Shown: positions 16,331 through 24,704 of the stretch, in pieces
Layout of the letters: the number at the start of each line of letters is the position of its first letter
Numbering within the stretch: the first letter of the stretch is position 1
NCBI GenBank assembly: GCA_050246875.1
Contig: JBFWVF010000008.1
Span: 228,446 to 292,445 of the forward strand
Source: SHWB01 sp050246875
Lineage (GTDB): Bacteria; Pseudomonadota; Alphaproteobacteria; UBA6615
Direction: 5' to 3'
Length of the DNA stretch: 64,000 nucleotides
Made by a program: the position numbers and the translations under genes
Notes under the pieces: model-generated
Databases searched by the model: none
What the model was told of the DNA's origin: nothing
What the model saw: only the letters and a program-made list of their open reading frames with translations

Positions 16331-18058
16331 TCGGCGCAGATCGCCGGCCACGCGACCGGCCTCCAGCCATGCATCGCGCAGCCATGGCGCGGCCAGCAGG
16401 ACGCAGACCAGGGCCCAGACGATGGCCTCGCGATTGACGAGGGCGTCGACCGCGAATGGCGCGGACAGCAGCAGGATAGCGGCGACCCAGCCCTCCTCCG
16501 GCCGGACCGCTCCGCCGGCCTCCTTGCGACCACCCCAGGCCTGGAACGCAAAGGCGGCGGCGGGCATCCAGAAGGCGAGTTGCAGGAAGTCGCGGTGGCG
16601 GCCGTCGATCGCCAGCGACAACGCCAGCACGACGGCGGGCAACATGATGGCCCAGTGCAGCACGCCCAGCCACAGGGCCGCGCCGTCTCGCCGCCGCCCG
16701 GTCAGAATCTCGCCGAGGGCAGCCGGACGTGGCAGCGCGATCCCGGCAATCTGCACGACGAGCAGGCCGGCCCCCGCGACCGCAAAGGCGAGCAACGCCG
16801 CCATCCAGACCATGCCGGTCCACCCGGCCGAGATGGCGACCAGATAGTCTAACAGCGCCCAGAGCGATGCGCCGGCCGCGGGGAGCACGACGGCCAGCGC
16901 CGCCCAGCGCGCGACCGCGCGGGGACGCGGCCGCCAGGCGACCAGCAGAAGCGCCACGACCGACAGCACGCCACCGAATGCGGCCGCCGAGCGCCAGCCG
17001 GGCCACTCGCTGACCGGACCCGTCAGCGGGAACTTGAGCTGGCGATCCTTGTCGAGCAGGCCCCAGTAACCGCCGACCGTGCCTTCCGGCGCCCGCTTCC
17101 AGGGCTGGTCGACCGCCTCGATCAGGTTGTACGGCAGCCCGATCGACGCGGCCTGGGCTGCGAACTCGCGAACGAACCGGGCCTCGTTGACCCGCGACGG
17201 CACCGCCCCGGCCCGCGTCCTGCCGGCCGACGGCCAGCCGATCTCGCCGATACGGATGGGCTTGTCGCGGATCGTCTCCCGCGCCTGCGCGACGATCATC
17301 CGCACATGCGCCTGTACAGCGTCGATGTCGACCGGCGCCGGATCGTCCCAGTACGGCAGGACATGGATCGTCGCGAAGTCGACGGCATCGACGACGACCG
17401 GATTTCGCCGCCAGAACTCGAAAATGTCGGCATAGGTCACCGGCAAGCTGGTCCGCGCCTTGACCGAGCGGATGATGCGGGCAAGCCGCTCCCCGGTCAT
17501 TTCCCGCCGCAGCAGGACCTCGTTGCCGACCACGATGGCGCGTACGGCCGCCGGATGGGCATGGGCAAGATCGAGGGCCGCGGCGATCTCGCGCTCGTTG
17601 CGGCGGTCGTCCGCGCCGATCCAGATGCCGACCATGACCTGCATCCCCGCCGCGGCGGCCGCGGCAAGGACGTCACCCTGCGAGCCGAGCATCGAGTAAG
17701 TCCGGACGCACTCCGTATAGGGCGCCAAGGCTGCGAGGTCGGCGGCGATCAGGCCGGGTGGCACCGTATAGACGCCATCGGTCGCGGTCAGCGGCGAGGC
17801 GTCGTCCGTCGTCGGCGCGTAGGACAGGCACTGGAGCCGGCCGGCGGGCACGTCGACGATGTCGACGGCGCGGCCAAGCCAGGCCCACAAGGCTGTCGAG
17901 AGGGCGACGGCGACCGCCATGGCGACCGCACATGGCAGGACCGGGAACGAGCGGATCAGGGTGACAACTCCGCGGCAATCGCGCGGGGTTTGTCGCACAT
18001 GGGCCCATGCAACGCCATCGGGTGCCGCAACCCTGCGCCACGATGGCACGGGACGCAT
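16307..18058 (-). CDS. ndvC: GH17 beta-1,3-glucanase/transglycosylase with membrane domain (NdvC-like)
   Basis: 583 residues. After an N-terminal anchor (FPVLPCAVAMAVAVALSTALWA) comes a GH17 domain of ~270 residues: LQCLSYAPTT, the acid/base Glu in IVVGNEVLL, and the nucleophile Glu in GEIGWPSAG, followed by YNLIEAVDQPWKRAPEGTVGGYWGLLD. The C-terminal half has about seven transmembrane helices. This layout matches NdvC of Bradyrhizobium, a GH17-type enzyme needed for beta-1,6 linkages in cyclic beta-(1,3),(1,6)-glucan, and an NdvB-like synthase lies just beyond. I prefer the ATG at 18058 (AAGGG upstream); a GTG at 18079 also exists. It is divergent from the next gene. The family call is strong; the linkage specificity is inferred. 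Confidence 0.82.
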   Translation of the reverse strand: MRPVPSWRRVAAPDGVAWAHVRQTPRDCRGVVTLIRSFPVLPCAVAMAVAVALSTALWAWLGRAVDIVDVPAGRLQCLSYAPTTDDASPLTATDGVYTVPPGLIAADLAALAPYTECVRTYSMLGSQGDVLAAAAAAGMQVMVGIWIGADDRRNEREIAAALDLAHAHPAAVRAIVVGNEVLLRREMTGERLARIIRSVKARTSLPVTYADIFEFWRRNPVVVDAVDFATIHVLPYWDDPAPVDIDAVQAHVRMIVAQARETIRDKPIRIGEIGWPSAGRTRAGAVPSRVNEARFVREFAAQAASIGLPYNLIEAVDQPWKRAPEGTVGGYWGLLDKDRQLKFPLTGPVSEWPGWRSAAAFGGVLSVVALLLVAWRPRPRAVARWAALAVVLPAAGASLWALLDYLVAISAGWTGMVWMAALLAFAVAGAGLLVVQIAGIALPRPAALGEILTGRRRDGAALWLGVLHWAIMLPAVVLALSLAIDGRHRDFLQLAFWMPAAAFAFQAWGGRKEAGGAVRPEEGWVAAILLLSAPFAVDALVNREAIVWALVCVLLAAPWLRDAWLEAGRVAGDLRRLGPARRA

Positions 18059-18159
18059 GTCGCCCTTGCGGCCGACCACCGGCTAGCCTAATTAGTTGGC
18101 ACAATCCTGGGGGCCCGGTCGTCACGGTTACCCGGTAGCAAACGTCGCCGGTTCACAAC

Positions 18160-18594
18160 ATGCGTAAAACGTTGGTGGCGCTGGCCTTTGCAGGCTTGGC
18201 TGTCGTTGTGACTGGCCCGGCGCCGAACGGCGTCTGGCCGCTCGCCGGCACGCTGGCACGGCCGGCACATGCCGAAACGACAATGCCGGCAACGGCTGCA
18301 CAGCTTCTCGCGCAAGCGACGAAGACCACCCCGGGAACGCCGAAGAGCACGATCGACCCGCGCACCCAGGAAGCCGACTGCGCCTGGGTCGGCAAGCGGA
18401 CGATCCGCGTTCTGGTGCGTGACGACCTCATTGCGGCCGAGGGCTTCATGCGGTTCTACACCGCCTTCAACTGTCCGGTGCCGCATTTGAGCAGTGCGTT
18501 CGCCTGTACCTTCGGTGGCCTCAAGGAAATGATGGAGTTCGGCTTCGAGGAGCGCGTCGAGGCCTGTTGGGCGGATCCGCGTACCCAGCGTTAA
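18160..18594 (+). CDS. Secreted protein between the glucan genes, possibly part of glucan synthesis
   Basis: 144 residues. A signal peptide (MRKTLVALAFAGLAVVV, probable cleavage after ARPAHA) leads a short Thr/Ala-rich stretch and a conserved-looking domain with four Cys residues (EADCAWVG, AFNCPV, AFACTFGG, EACWADP), enough for two disulfides in the periplasm. I do not recognise a named domain. Its position between the NdvC-like and NdvB-like genes, in the NdvB direction, suggests a role in beta-glucan synthesis or export, but this is inference from context only. The start at 18160 has no strong ribosome site. Confidence 0.6.
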   Translation: MRKTLVALAFAGLAVVVTGPAPNGVWPLAGTLARPAHAETTMPATAAQLLAQATKTTPGTPKSTIDPRTQEADCAWVGKRTIRVLVRDDLIAAEGFMRFYTAFNCPVPHLSSAFACTFGGLKEMMEFGFEERVEACWADPRTQR

Positions 18595-18854
18595 CTCAGA
18601 CTTGGCGGGACAATACCCATGTTGCCGGTTGCAGCGGCGCCCGGTTGGACCATGACGAAGGCGGCGCCTTCGCAGCGCGAGGACGAAATGCGTCCCCCCG
18701 ACGGCAGACCGAACGAGCCCACAGGCTGACGCGTTCCAGTCCGGTCAAGATCATCGAGTGAGCCCGCTTCCAGTCCCGCCGCAACGCGTCGCCCTAATCC
18801 GATACGGCCCCCCGGCGACAAAGGCTGACTGGCAAGAGAAGGCCTGCAGGTTCC

Positions 18855-21488
18855 ATGAGAACGATACTGCTTGCCGCCGCCATCGCCGCCGCCATCGCGG
18901 CTGTGGCGTGGCACCGCCTGAACGAGCGCACCCTGCCGCCCGACCTGGCCGGCGGCGTTGCCTCGCTGTCCTACAATTTCGTATCGCCGGCCGAGCAGAG
19001 CGCCACGGGCGACCAGGCCTCCCGCATCCTGCGGCGCGTCGATCGCGACCTGTCGACGTTGTCGGAGCTGACCGGGGCGATCCGCCTCTATGCCTCGTCT
19101 GGCGTCTTCACTGAGGTCCCGGCGATCGCGCGGCGGCACGGCTTTTCCGTCATCGCCGGCGCCTGGGTGAGCGCCAATACCGATTTTAACCAGCAGGAAC
19201 TGACCTCGGCCGTCCGTCTGGTCAACCGGCACCCCAACATCCGCTCGCTGGTGGTCGGCAACGAAACGATCCTGCGCAAGGAACTGACCGTCGCCGAGCT
19301 GACCAAGGTTCTCCGCCAGGTCCGCCGCCAGGTCCGGGTTCCGATCTCGACCGGCGAGACATGGGACATCTGGCTGAAGCACCCGGAACTCGCCAAGGAA
19401 GTCGACTTCATCGCCGCGCACATCCTCCCCTACTGGGAAGGCATCGCGGCCGACCGGGCCGTGCCTTACGCGATGGAGCGGTACGAGGACCTGCGCAAGG
19501 CGTTTCCCGGCAAGAAGATCGTCATCGCCGAGTTCGGCTGGCCGAGCCGCGGCTACAACAACAAGAAGGCCGACGCCGGACCGGCACTGCAGGCCAAGGT
19601 GCTGGGCAGCTTCATCGCCGCCGCCAAGGAGCGGGGCATCGCCTACAACGTGATCGAGGCCATCGACCAGCCGTGGAAGTCTGCCGAAGGAAGCGTCGGC
19701 GCCTATTGGGGCCTCTACGACAACGACCGGAAGCTGAAATTCTCGACCGACGGCATCGTCGCCGAGGAAAACGACATGTGGCGCACGGCGCTGGCGGTCG
19801 CGCTCGGCTTCCTTGTCACGGTTCTCGCTCTCGGCATCTCCCAGCGGCGGCCGACCTTCGCCCATGCCCTGGCGGTCGGCACGGCGGCGCAGGCACTGAC
19901 CGCCGGCGTCGCGATGGCCGCGCTGTATCCGTTCGAGAACTACCTCAATACCGGCTCCGCGGTGGCCTGGGGCATCGGCTTCGTGCTGATGCTCCCGCTG
20001 ACCGCGATGACCCTGATCAAGGTCCATGAGGTCGCCGAGATCACGCTCGGACGGGCCCCGACCCGCCTCATCTACGGCAAGGTTCCGGTGCCGCTCGGCT
20101 GGCGGACCCCCAAGGTGTCGATCCACGTCCCGGCCTATCGCGAGAAGCCGGAGATGCTGATCGAAACGATGAACAGCCTCGCGGCACTCGACTACCCGGA
20201 CTACGAGGTGCTGATCATCGTCAACAACACGCCCGACGAGGCGTTCTGGCGACCGATCGAGGCGCGCTGCGCCGAACTGGGTGAGCGGTTCAAGTTCATC
20301 TTCCTGCCGCAGATCGAGGGTTTCAAGGCCGGCGCCTTGAACGCGGCGATGGAAAGGACGTCGCCGGACGCCGAGGTTCTGGCCTTCGTCGACGCAGACT
20401 ATGTCGTCGAGCCGAACTGGCTGACCGAACTGGTTCCGGCCTTCGCCGACCCGCGCGTGGCCCTCGTGCAGGCGCCGCAGGAGCACCGCGACGGCCATGC
20501 GTCGCTCTTCAAGTCGGTGATGAACAGCGAATACGCCGGCTTCTTCGACATCGGCATGGTCCAGCGCAACGAGGACAACGCCATCATCGCCCACGGCACC
20601 ATGCTGCTGGTGCGGAGGCAGGCATTCGAGGCGGTCGGCGGCTGGACCACGGACACGATCACCGAGGACACCGAGCTCGGCCTGCGCCTGTTCCGCGCAG
20701 GCTGGCAGGCCCTCTACACCACCCGGCGCTACGGCCGCGGCCTGCTGCCGGATACCTATGCCGCCTTCAAGACCCAACGCGAACGCTGGGCCTATGGCGC
20801 GGTGCAGATCATCCGCAAGCACTGGCGCTCGATGCTGCCCTCGGGGCACGAGCTGAGCGCTGCACAGAAGTTCCACTTCCTGACCGGCTGGACGCTGTGG
20901 CTCTCTGACTCGTTCGGCGTCCTAGCCGCCTACCTCAACCTGCTCTGGGTGCCGATGATCCTGTTCGTCGGCGTCCTCATCCCCATGTTGCCGTTCACCA
21001 TCCCGATCCTCGCGATGCTGGGCGTCAACATGCTGCACTGCGCCCTGCTCTACGGCGTGCGGGTCAAGCTGCCGCCGCACAAGATCGTCGGCGCCGCGCT
21101 CGCCGCCATGAGCCTGCAGATGACCGTGGCGCGCGGCGTGGCCAAGGGCTTCGGCCGCGTTCGCCTGCCCTTCCTGCGGACCGACAAGGGCGGCGTCGCG
21201 GCGGTAACGAAGCGCGCGCGGAAGGGCAGCCCGGTCCTGACCGAGGTGGTGACTGGCGTCGCCCTGCTGGCCGGCGCCGTGGCGCTGTACCTCGCCAACA
21301 CGACGGAGATGGTGGAGATCAACATCTTCGCCGCTACCCTGCTGGGGCAGAGCCTGCCCTTCCTGTGCGCCGGCCTTGTCTACGGCCTCGACCGTGCGGC
21401 CCGGCGCCGGCCGCCGGCGACGGTGCCGGTGGCGGCCGCGACGATGCCGGCGTTGGTACCGGTCGCGGACACTCAGCGCGCCGCCTGA
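18855..21488 (+). CDS. ndvB: Bifunctional GH17 + GT2 beta-1,3-glucan synthase (NdvB-like)
   Basis: 877 residues. Order of domains: an N-terminal anchor (TILLAAAIAAAIAAVAW), a GH17 domain at about residues 30-310 with acid/base Glu in LVVGNETIL and nucleophile Glu in IAEFGWPSRG, two or more transmembrane helices, and a processive GT2 synthase domain at about 410-680 with VSIHVPAYREKPEM, the DxD in FVDADYV, TEDTELGLRLFRAGW and the acceptor-binding QRERW. A C-terminal membrane domain closes it. This fusion is typical of Bradyrhizobium NdvB, which polymerises UDP-glucose into cyclic beta-(1,3),(1,6)-glucan and exports it. The ATG at 18855 precedes the anchor directly. Confidence 0.88.
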   Translation: MRTILLAAAIAAAIAAVAWHRLNERTLPPDLAGGVASLSYNFVSPAEQSATGDQASRILRRVDRDLSTLSELTGAIRLYASSGVFTEVPAIARRHGFSVIAGAWVSANTDFNQQELTSAVRLVNRHPNIRSLVVGNETILRKELTVAELTKVLRQVRRQVRVPISTGETWDIWLKHPELAKEVDFIAAHILPYWEGIAADRAVPYAMERYEDLRKAFPGKKIVIAEFGWPSRGYNNKKADAGPALQAKVLGSFIAAAKERGIAYNVIEAIDQPWKSAEGSVGAYWGLYDNDRKLKFSTDGIVAEENDMWRTALAVALGFLVTVLALGISQRRPTFAHALAVGTAAQALTAGVAMAALYPFENYLNTGSAVAWGIGFVLMLPLTAMTLIKVHEVAEITLGRAPTRLIYGKVPVPLGWRTPKVSIHVPAYREKPEMLIETMNSLAALDYPDYEVLIIVNNTPDEAFWRPIEARCAELGERFKFIFLPQIEGFKAGALNAAMERTSPDAEVLAFVDADYVVEPNWLTELVPAFADPRVALVQAPQEHRDGHASLFKSVMNSEYAGFFDIGMVQRNEDNAIIAHGTMLLVRRQAFEAVGGWTTDTITEDTELGLRLFRAGWQALYTTRRYGRGLLPDTYAAFKTQRERWAYGAVQIIRKHWRSMLPSGHELSAAQKFHFLTGWTLWLSDSFGVLAAYLNLLWVPMILFVGVLIPMLPFTIPILAMLGVNMLHCALLYGVRVKLPPHKIVGAALAAMSLQMTVARGVAKGFGRVRLPFLRTDKGGVAAVTKRARKGSPVLTEVVTGVALLAGAVALYLANTTEMVEINIFAATLLGQSLPFLCAGLVYGLDRAARRRPPATVPVAAATMPALVPVADTQRAA

Positions 21489-21610
21489 CCGTCCCTGTCA
21501 GAGGCAAGGCGATTTCCGTCCGGCCGCTCGACGTCCCGTTCCGGCCAATGTACTTGTCGCCGCCCGGCCGGCGCTGGCGCGCCGCATCGGTGCAAACGAG
21601 GCAAGGGGCC

Positions 21611-22009
21611 ATGGCGCTCGGGCGACAGTTCCTGTCCTTTGCCGGCGTCGGCGCCGTCGCCGCGGTCTTTCACTACGGAACCCTCGTCGCGCTGGTCGAA
21701 CTGGCCGCCTTCACCCCGGTGACGGCGACCCTGTGCGGCTTCGTCGCCGGCGGCCTCGTTTCCTACGCGCTCAATCGCACGCTGACGTTCCGTAGCAACC
21801 GTCCCCACCGCGCCGCCGCGCCGCGTTTCCTCCTGATCGCCGGTGTCGGCTTCGGCCTCACGGGACTGCTGATGGGCCTGCTCAACGGCTGGCTCGGGAT
21901 GCCCTACCTGCCCGCCCAGGTCGTCGTTACCGGCATCGTCCTGCTGTGGACGTTCACGGCGAACCGGCTGTGGACCTTCCCGGCCGACGGCCGGACGAGC
22001 GTTCCATGA
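21611..22009 (+). CDS. GtrA-family membrane protein
   Basis: 132 residues with four helices. It begins LGRQFLSFAGVGAVAAVFHYGTLVALVE and has the family features GFVAGGLVSYALNRTLTFRSNR and a final TFTANRLWTFP. GtrA proteins help move polyprenyl-phosphate-linked sugars across the inner membrane. The ATG at 21611 has AAGGGG upstream and gives the normal family length; an ORF start 82 codons earlier is only the out-of-frame tail of the previous gene. It overlaps the next gene by ATGA and so is translationally coupled to the deacetylase. Confidence 0.88.
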   Translation: MALGRQFLSFAGVGAVAAVFHYGTLVALVELAAFTPVTATLCGFVAGGLVSYALNRTLTFRSNRPHRAAAPRFLLIAGVGFGLTGLLMGLLNGWLGMPYLPAQVVVTGIVLLWTFTANRLWTFPADGRTSVP

Positions 22010-22842
22010 CGGCAATACCCATCGTGCTGTGCGCGGACGACTACGGCCTGTCGCCGGCGGTCGACGGCGGCATCGCGACACTGGCGCAGTGCGGCCGGCT
22101 GACGGCGGTGTCGTGCCTGGCGGTGCTGCCGCGCTGGCCCCATGCGGCGCTGCAACTCGCCGGACTGTCGGGCCGGATCGATATTGGGCTGCACTTCGCC
22201 CTGACGGAATTCGCCCCCCTCGGCCCCATGCCGCGCCTCGCGCCGCACGGCACCTTCCCGGCCCTGTCCGGGTTCGGCCAGGCGGCGGCAACCAGGCGGC
22301 TCGACCACGCGGAAATCGCCACCGAATTCTCGCGCCAGTTCGACGCTTTCGTGGCGGCGACTGGCCGAACGCCCGATTTTGTCGACGGTCATCATCATGT
22401 CCACCAGTTCCCGGTGGTCCGCGACGTCGTCGCCGAACATCTCCGGGCGCTCGACCCGCCAGTCTGGGTCCGCAATACCGCGACGACCCCATGGCGACTG
22501 GCGAAACGGCGGGTGGCCCTGCCGCGCGCCACCTTTCTCGCAGCGCTCGGTGTCGCCGGTCGCCGCGCATGGCGCCGCGCCGGGCTGCCGACGAATGCCG
22601 ATTTCGCCGGCGTCCGCGACTTCGACGAACGGGCGCCATACGAGACATTGTTCCGCCGTTTCCTCGTCGACGCCCGCCCGGGGCTGCTGGTCATGTGCCA
22701 CCCGGGTGGGGCGGAGGCCGGAAGCGACGACGGGCAAAGCCGGGCGGGCGAGCTGCACTACCTGCGCGGCGCCCGCTTCATGGACGATCTGGCCGCTGCC
22801 GGCTGCCGCCTTGCGCGCTTCACGGACGCAGCGAGGCGATGA
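22006..22842 (+). CDS. ChbG/HpnK-family (YdjC-like) carbohydrate deacetylase
   Basis: 278 residues. The YdjC fold is clear: IVLCADDYGLSPAVDGGI supplies the metal-binding Asp pair, GRIDIGLHFALTEF the next His, FVDGHHHVHQFPVV the two metal His residues, and LLVMCHPGG the C-terminal His. These enzymes remove acetyl groups from N-acetylated sugars or hopanoid-linked glucosamine. It is coupled to GtrA (ATGA) and lies with GtrB-like genes, so the substrate may be a lipid-linked sugar. The 3' end overlaps the convergent methyltransferase gene by 23 bases. Confidence 0.85.
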   Translation: MTAIPIVLCADDYGLSPAVDGGIATLAQCGRLTAVSCLAVLPRWPHAALQLAGLSGRIDIGLHFALTEFAPLGPMPRLAPHGTFPALSGFGQAAATRRLDHAEIATEFSRQFDAFVAATGRTPDFVDGHHHVHQFPVVRDVVAEHLRALDPPVWVRNTATTPWRLAKRRVALPRATFLAALGVAGRRAWRRAGLPTNADFAGVRDFDERAPYETLFRRFLVDARPGLLVMCHPGGAEAGSDDGQSRAGELHYLRGARFMDDLAAAGCRLARFTDAARR

Positions 22843-23515
22843 AGGTCATGCGGCGGCGATTGAAGCCGAAGTTCCGCGGCCGGCGCGCCACTGCGTAGCC
22901 GCTGGCGACAAGCAGATCGACGAAAGCCGCCTCGCTCCACGTCGACAGGCCTACGGCGCGCCGCAGCTTCGGATAATCGGAGTTCAGCGTCGCGGCCAGC
23001 CCGAACAGCGCGGCGAACAGGAAGCGATGCCGCAGCGCCGTCCCGAGCAGGGCGGCTATGTCCGCCAGGAAGCCGGCATCGGGCGGGATGACGTCGGCCA
23101 CGATCAGCCTGCCCGACCGCGCCAGCTTGCGGTGAAGCAGACCGAACAGGGCCCGACACTCATCGACGGAAAGATACTGGACGACCGAGTTGGCAACGAC
23201 GAGATCGAGCGTCCCGTCGGTCAGGGTATCGATGTCCTCCGGGGCCAGTACGGTGACATCCTCCCGGCCGCCCAGCCGGACAGCAAGATCGGCCCGCATC
23301 TGCGGGGAGGCGTCGCACAGGTACAGATGCCGGCTCCGGTCGACGACGCGCCACGCCTCGAGGGCCTCGCCGCAGCCATAGTCGAGGACCGTACCGGGCG
23401 AAGACGGAAGCTCGGCAATGAGATCGTCGGCCACGCGTGCGTAGTGGACCGCGCGATGGCGCGCGTTGACCAACAGCCCGACAGGCCGGCTCCAGTACTC
23501 GCGCCAGTTGCTCAT
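22820..23515 (-). CDS. Class I SAM-dependent methyltransferase
   Basis: 231 residues. Rossmann motif I is seen as TVLDYGCGEALEAWRV, followed by an acidic ribose-binding strand LYLCDASPQM and the motif IV/V strands LVVANSVVQYLS and GRLIVADVIPPD. The N-terminus MSNWREYWSRPV resembles type-11 methyltransferases; the substrate is not defined. The ATG at 23515 begins this segment; extending further adds a Pro/Arg-rich, non-conserved tail. It is opposite in direction to the neighbouring glycosylation genes but sits inside the block, so a sugar or lipid acceptor is possible. Confidence 0.82.
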   Translation of the reverse strand: MSNWREYWSRPVGLLVNARHRAVHYARVADDLIAELPSSPGTVLDYGCGEALEAWRVVDRSRHLYLCDASPQMRADLAVRLGGREDVTVLAPEDIDTLTDGTLDLVVANSVVQYLSVDECRALFGLLHRKLARSGRLIVADVIPPDAGFLADIAALLGTALRHRFLFAALFGLAATLNSDYPKLRRAVGLSTWSEAAFVDLLVASGYAVARRPRNFGFNRRRMTFIASLRP

Positions 23516-23711
23516 CGGCCCCGCCCTGCTCCTTACCGGCCTCGCCGGCGCCGTGCGACTGCGACCGAATGGACCTGACGAAAGGCCCATGGGACAGACG
23601 ACCGACGGCTACTGTAGACTTCAATCAGGGATGGGGCAGCCGATCGCGCAGTCCGGGTCACAAGCGTGATCGGACTCGCGGAAGGCAAACTGACAAGAAC
23701 GTAGCCGCGAC

Positions 23712-24704
23712 ATGCCGACGGTTGCCGACGATCAGGCGACGCCATGTATATCGGTCGTCGTACCGTTCTACAACGAAGCCGCGACTGTCGCCGCCCTGTT
23801 CACGCGGCTGACTACGGCATTGGACAGTCTCGGCGAGACTTGGGAGATCATCTGCGTCAACGACGGCAGCGCCGATGGAACGCTGGCCGCGCTGCTCGCG
23901 GCGCGATCACGGGAACCGCGCATCGCGGTGGTCGACTTCTCGCGGAACTTCGGCAAGGAATGCGCCGTCGCGGCGGGGCTCAAGCGCACGCGCGGACGCG
24001 CCGTGGTCGTCATGGATGCCGACCTGCAGCACCCGCCCGAAGCGATCGGCGAGATGGTGGCCAAATGGCGCGAGGGCTACGAACTGGTCAATGCCGCACG
24101 CCATGAACGGGTGGGCCAGCCGCTGGTCTATCGGATATCGGCGCGCGCCTTCTATACCGTGATGCGCTCTTTCTCCGAGATTTCCGTGGCATCGACGGTC
24201 GGCGACTTCCGCCTGCTCGACCGTCGGGTCGTGGACGTGATCAACGCCATGCCCGAGCGTCGCCGCCTGCTGAAGGGGCTGCTGTCGTGGGTCGGCTTCC
24301 GCCAGACCGACATCGTCTATCGCCAGGAGGAGCGCCACGGCGGACGGTCGACGTGGAATTTCCTGCGCCTCGCCAGGCTGGCCTTCGACGGCCTGACAAG
24401 CTTCTCGACCGTACCGCTCAGCATCTGGGGACTGATCGGCTTCGTCGTCTCGGTGCTGACCTTCCTCTACATCGTCTACCGGCTCATCCGCGTGGCCATC
24501 TGGGGTGTCGACATCCCGGGATACGAGTCGATCCTCATCGCCGTCCTGTTTCTTGGCGGCATGCAGCTTCTCAGCCTCGGCGTGCTGGGGGCCTATCTCG
24601 GCCGCGTATTCGAGGAAGTGAAGCAACGCCCGCTCTATATCGTCCGGCGCGTATACGAAGGTCCGCCCGCCGGTGACGTCAACGGCGCCGCAGCGGCCTC
24701 ATGA
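23712..24704 (+). CDS. Polyprenyl-phosphate glycosyltransferase (GT2, GtrB/DPM1-like)
   Basis: 330 residues. N-terminal GT2 domain: ISVVVPFYNEAATV, IICVNDGSADGT, VVDFSRNFGKECAVAAGL, VVMDADLQHPPEAIGEMV (metal-binding DAD) and SWVGFRQTDIVYRQEERHGGRSTWNF. Two C-terminal transmembrane helices (LIGFVVSVLTFLYIVYRLI and a GMQLLSLGVLGAYLGRVFEEV tail) match GtrB/ArnC-type enzymes that charge undecaprenyl phosphate with a sugar on the cytoplasmic face. Its product would be flipped by GtrA and used by a GT-C transferase; a candidate for the last follows with ATGA overlap. Confidence 0.9.
   Translation: MPTVADDQATPCISVVVPFYNEAATVAALFTRLTTALDSLGETWEIICVNDGSADGTLAALLAARSREPRIAVVDFSRNFGKECAVAAGLKRTRGRAVVVMDADLQHPPEAIGEMVAKWREGYELVNAARHERVGQPLVYRISARAFYTVMRSFSEISVASTVGDFRLLDRRVVDVINAMPERRRLLKGLLSWVGFRQTDIVYRQEERHGGRSTWNFLRLARLAFDGLTSFSTVPLSIWGLIGFVVSVLTFLYIVYRLIRVAIWGVDIPGYESILIAVLFLGGMQLLSLGVLGAYLGRVFEEVKQRPLYIVRRVYEGPPAGDVNGAAAAS

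Noticed and set aside
18591..20876. Long minus-strand frame over the ndvB-like gene
   Set aside because: Antisense to a gene with complete GH17 and GT2 motifs; shows no motif itself.
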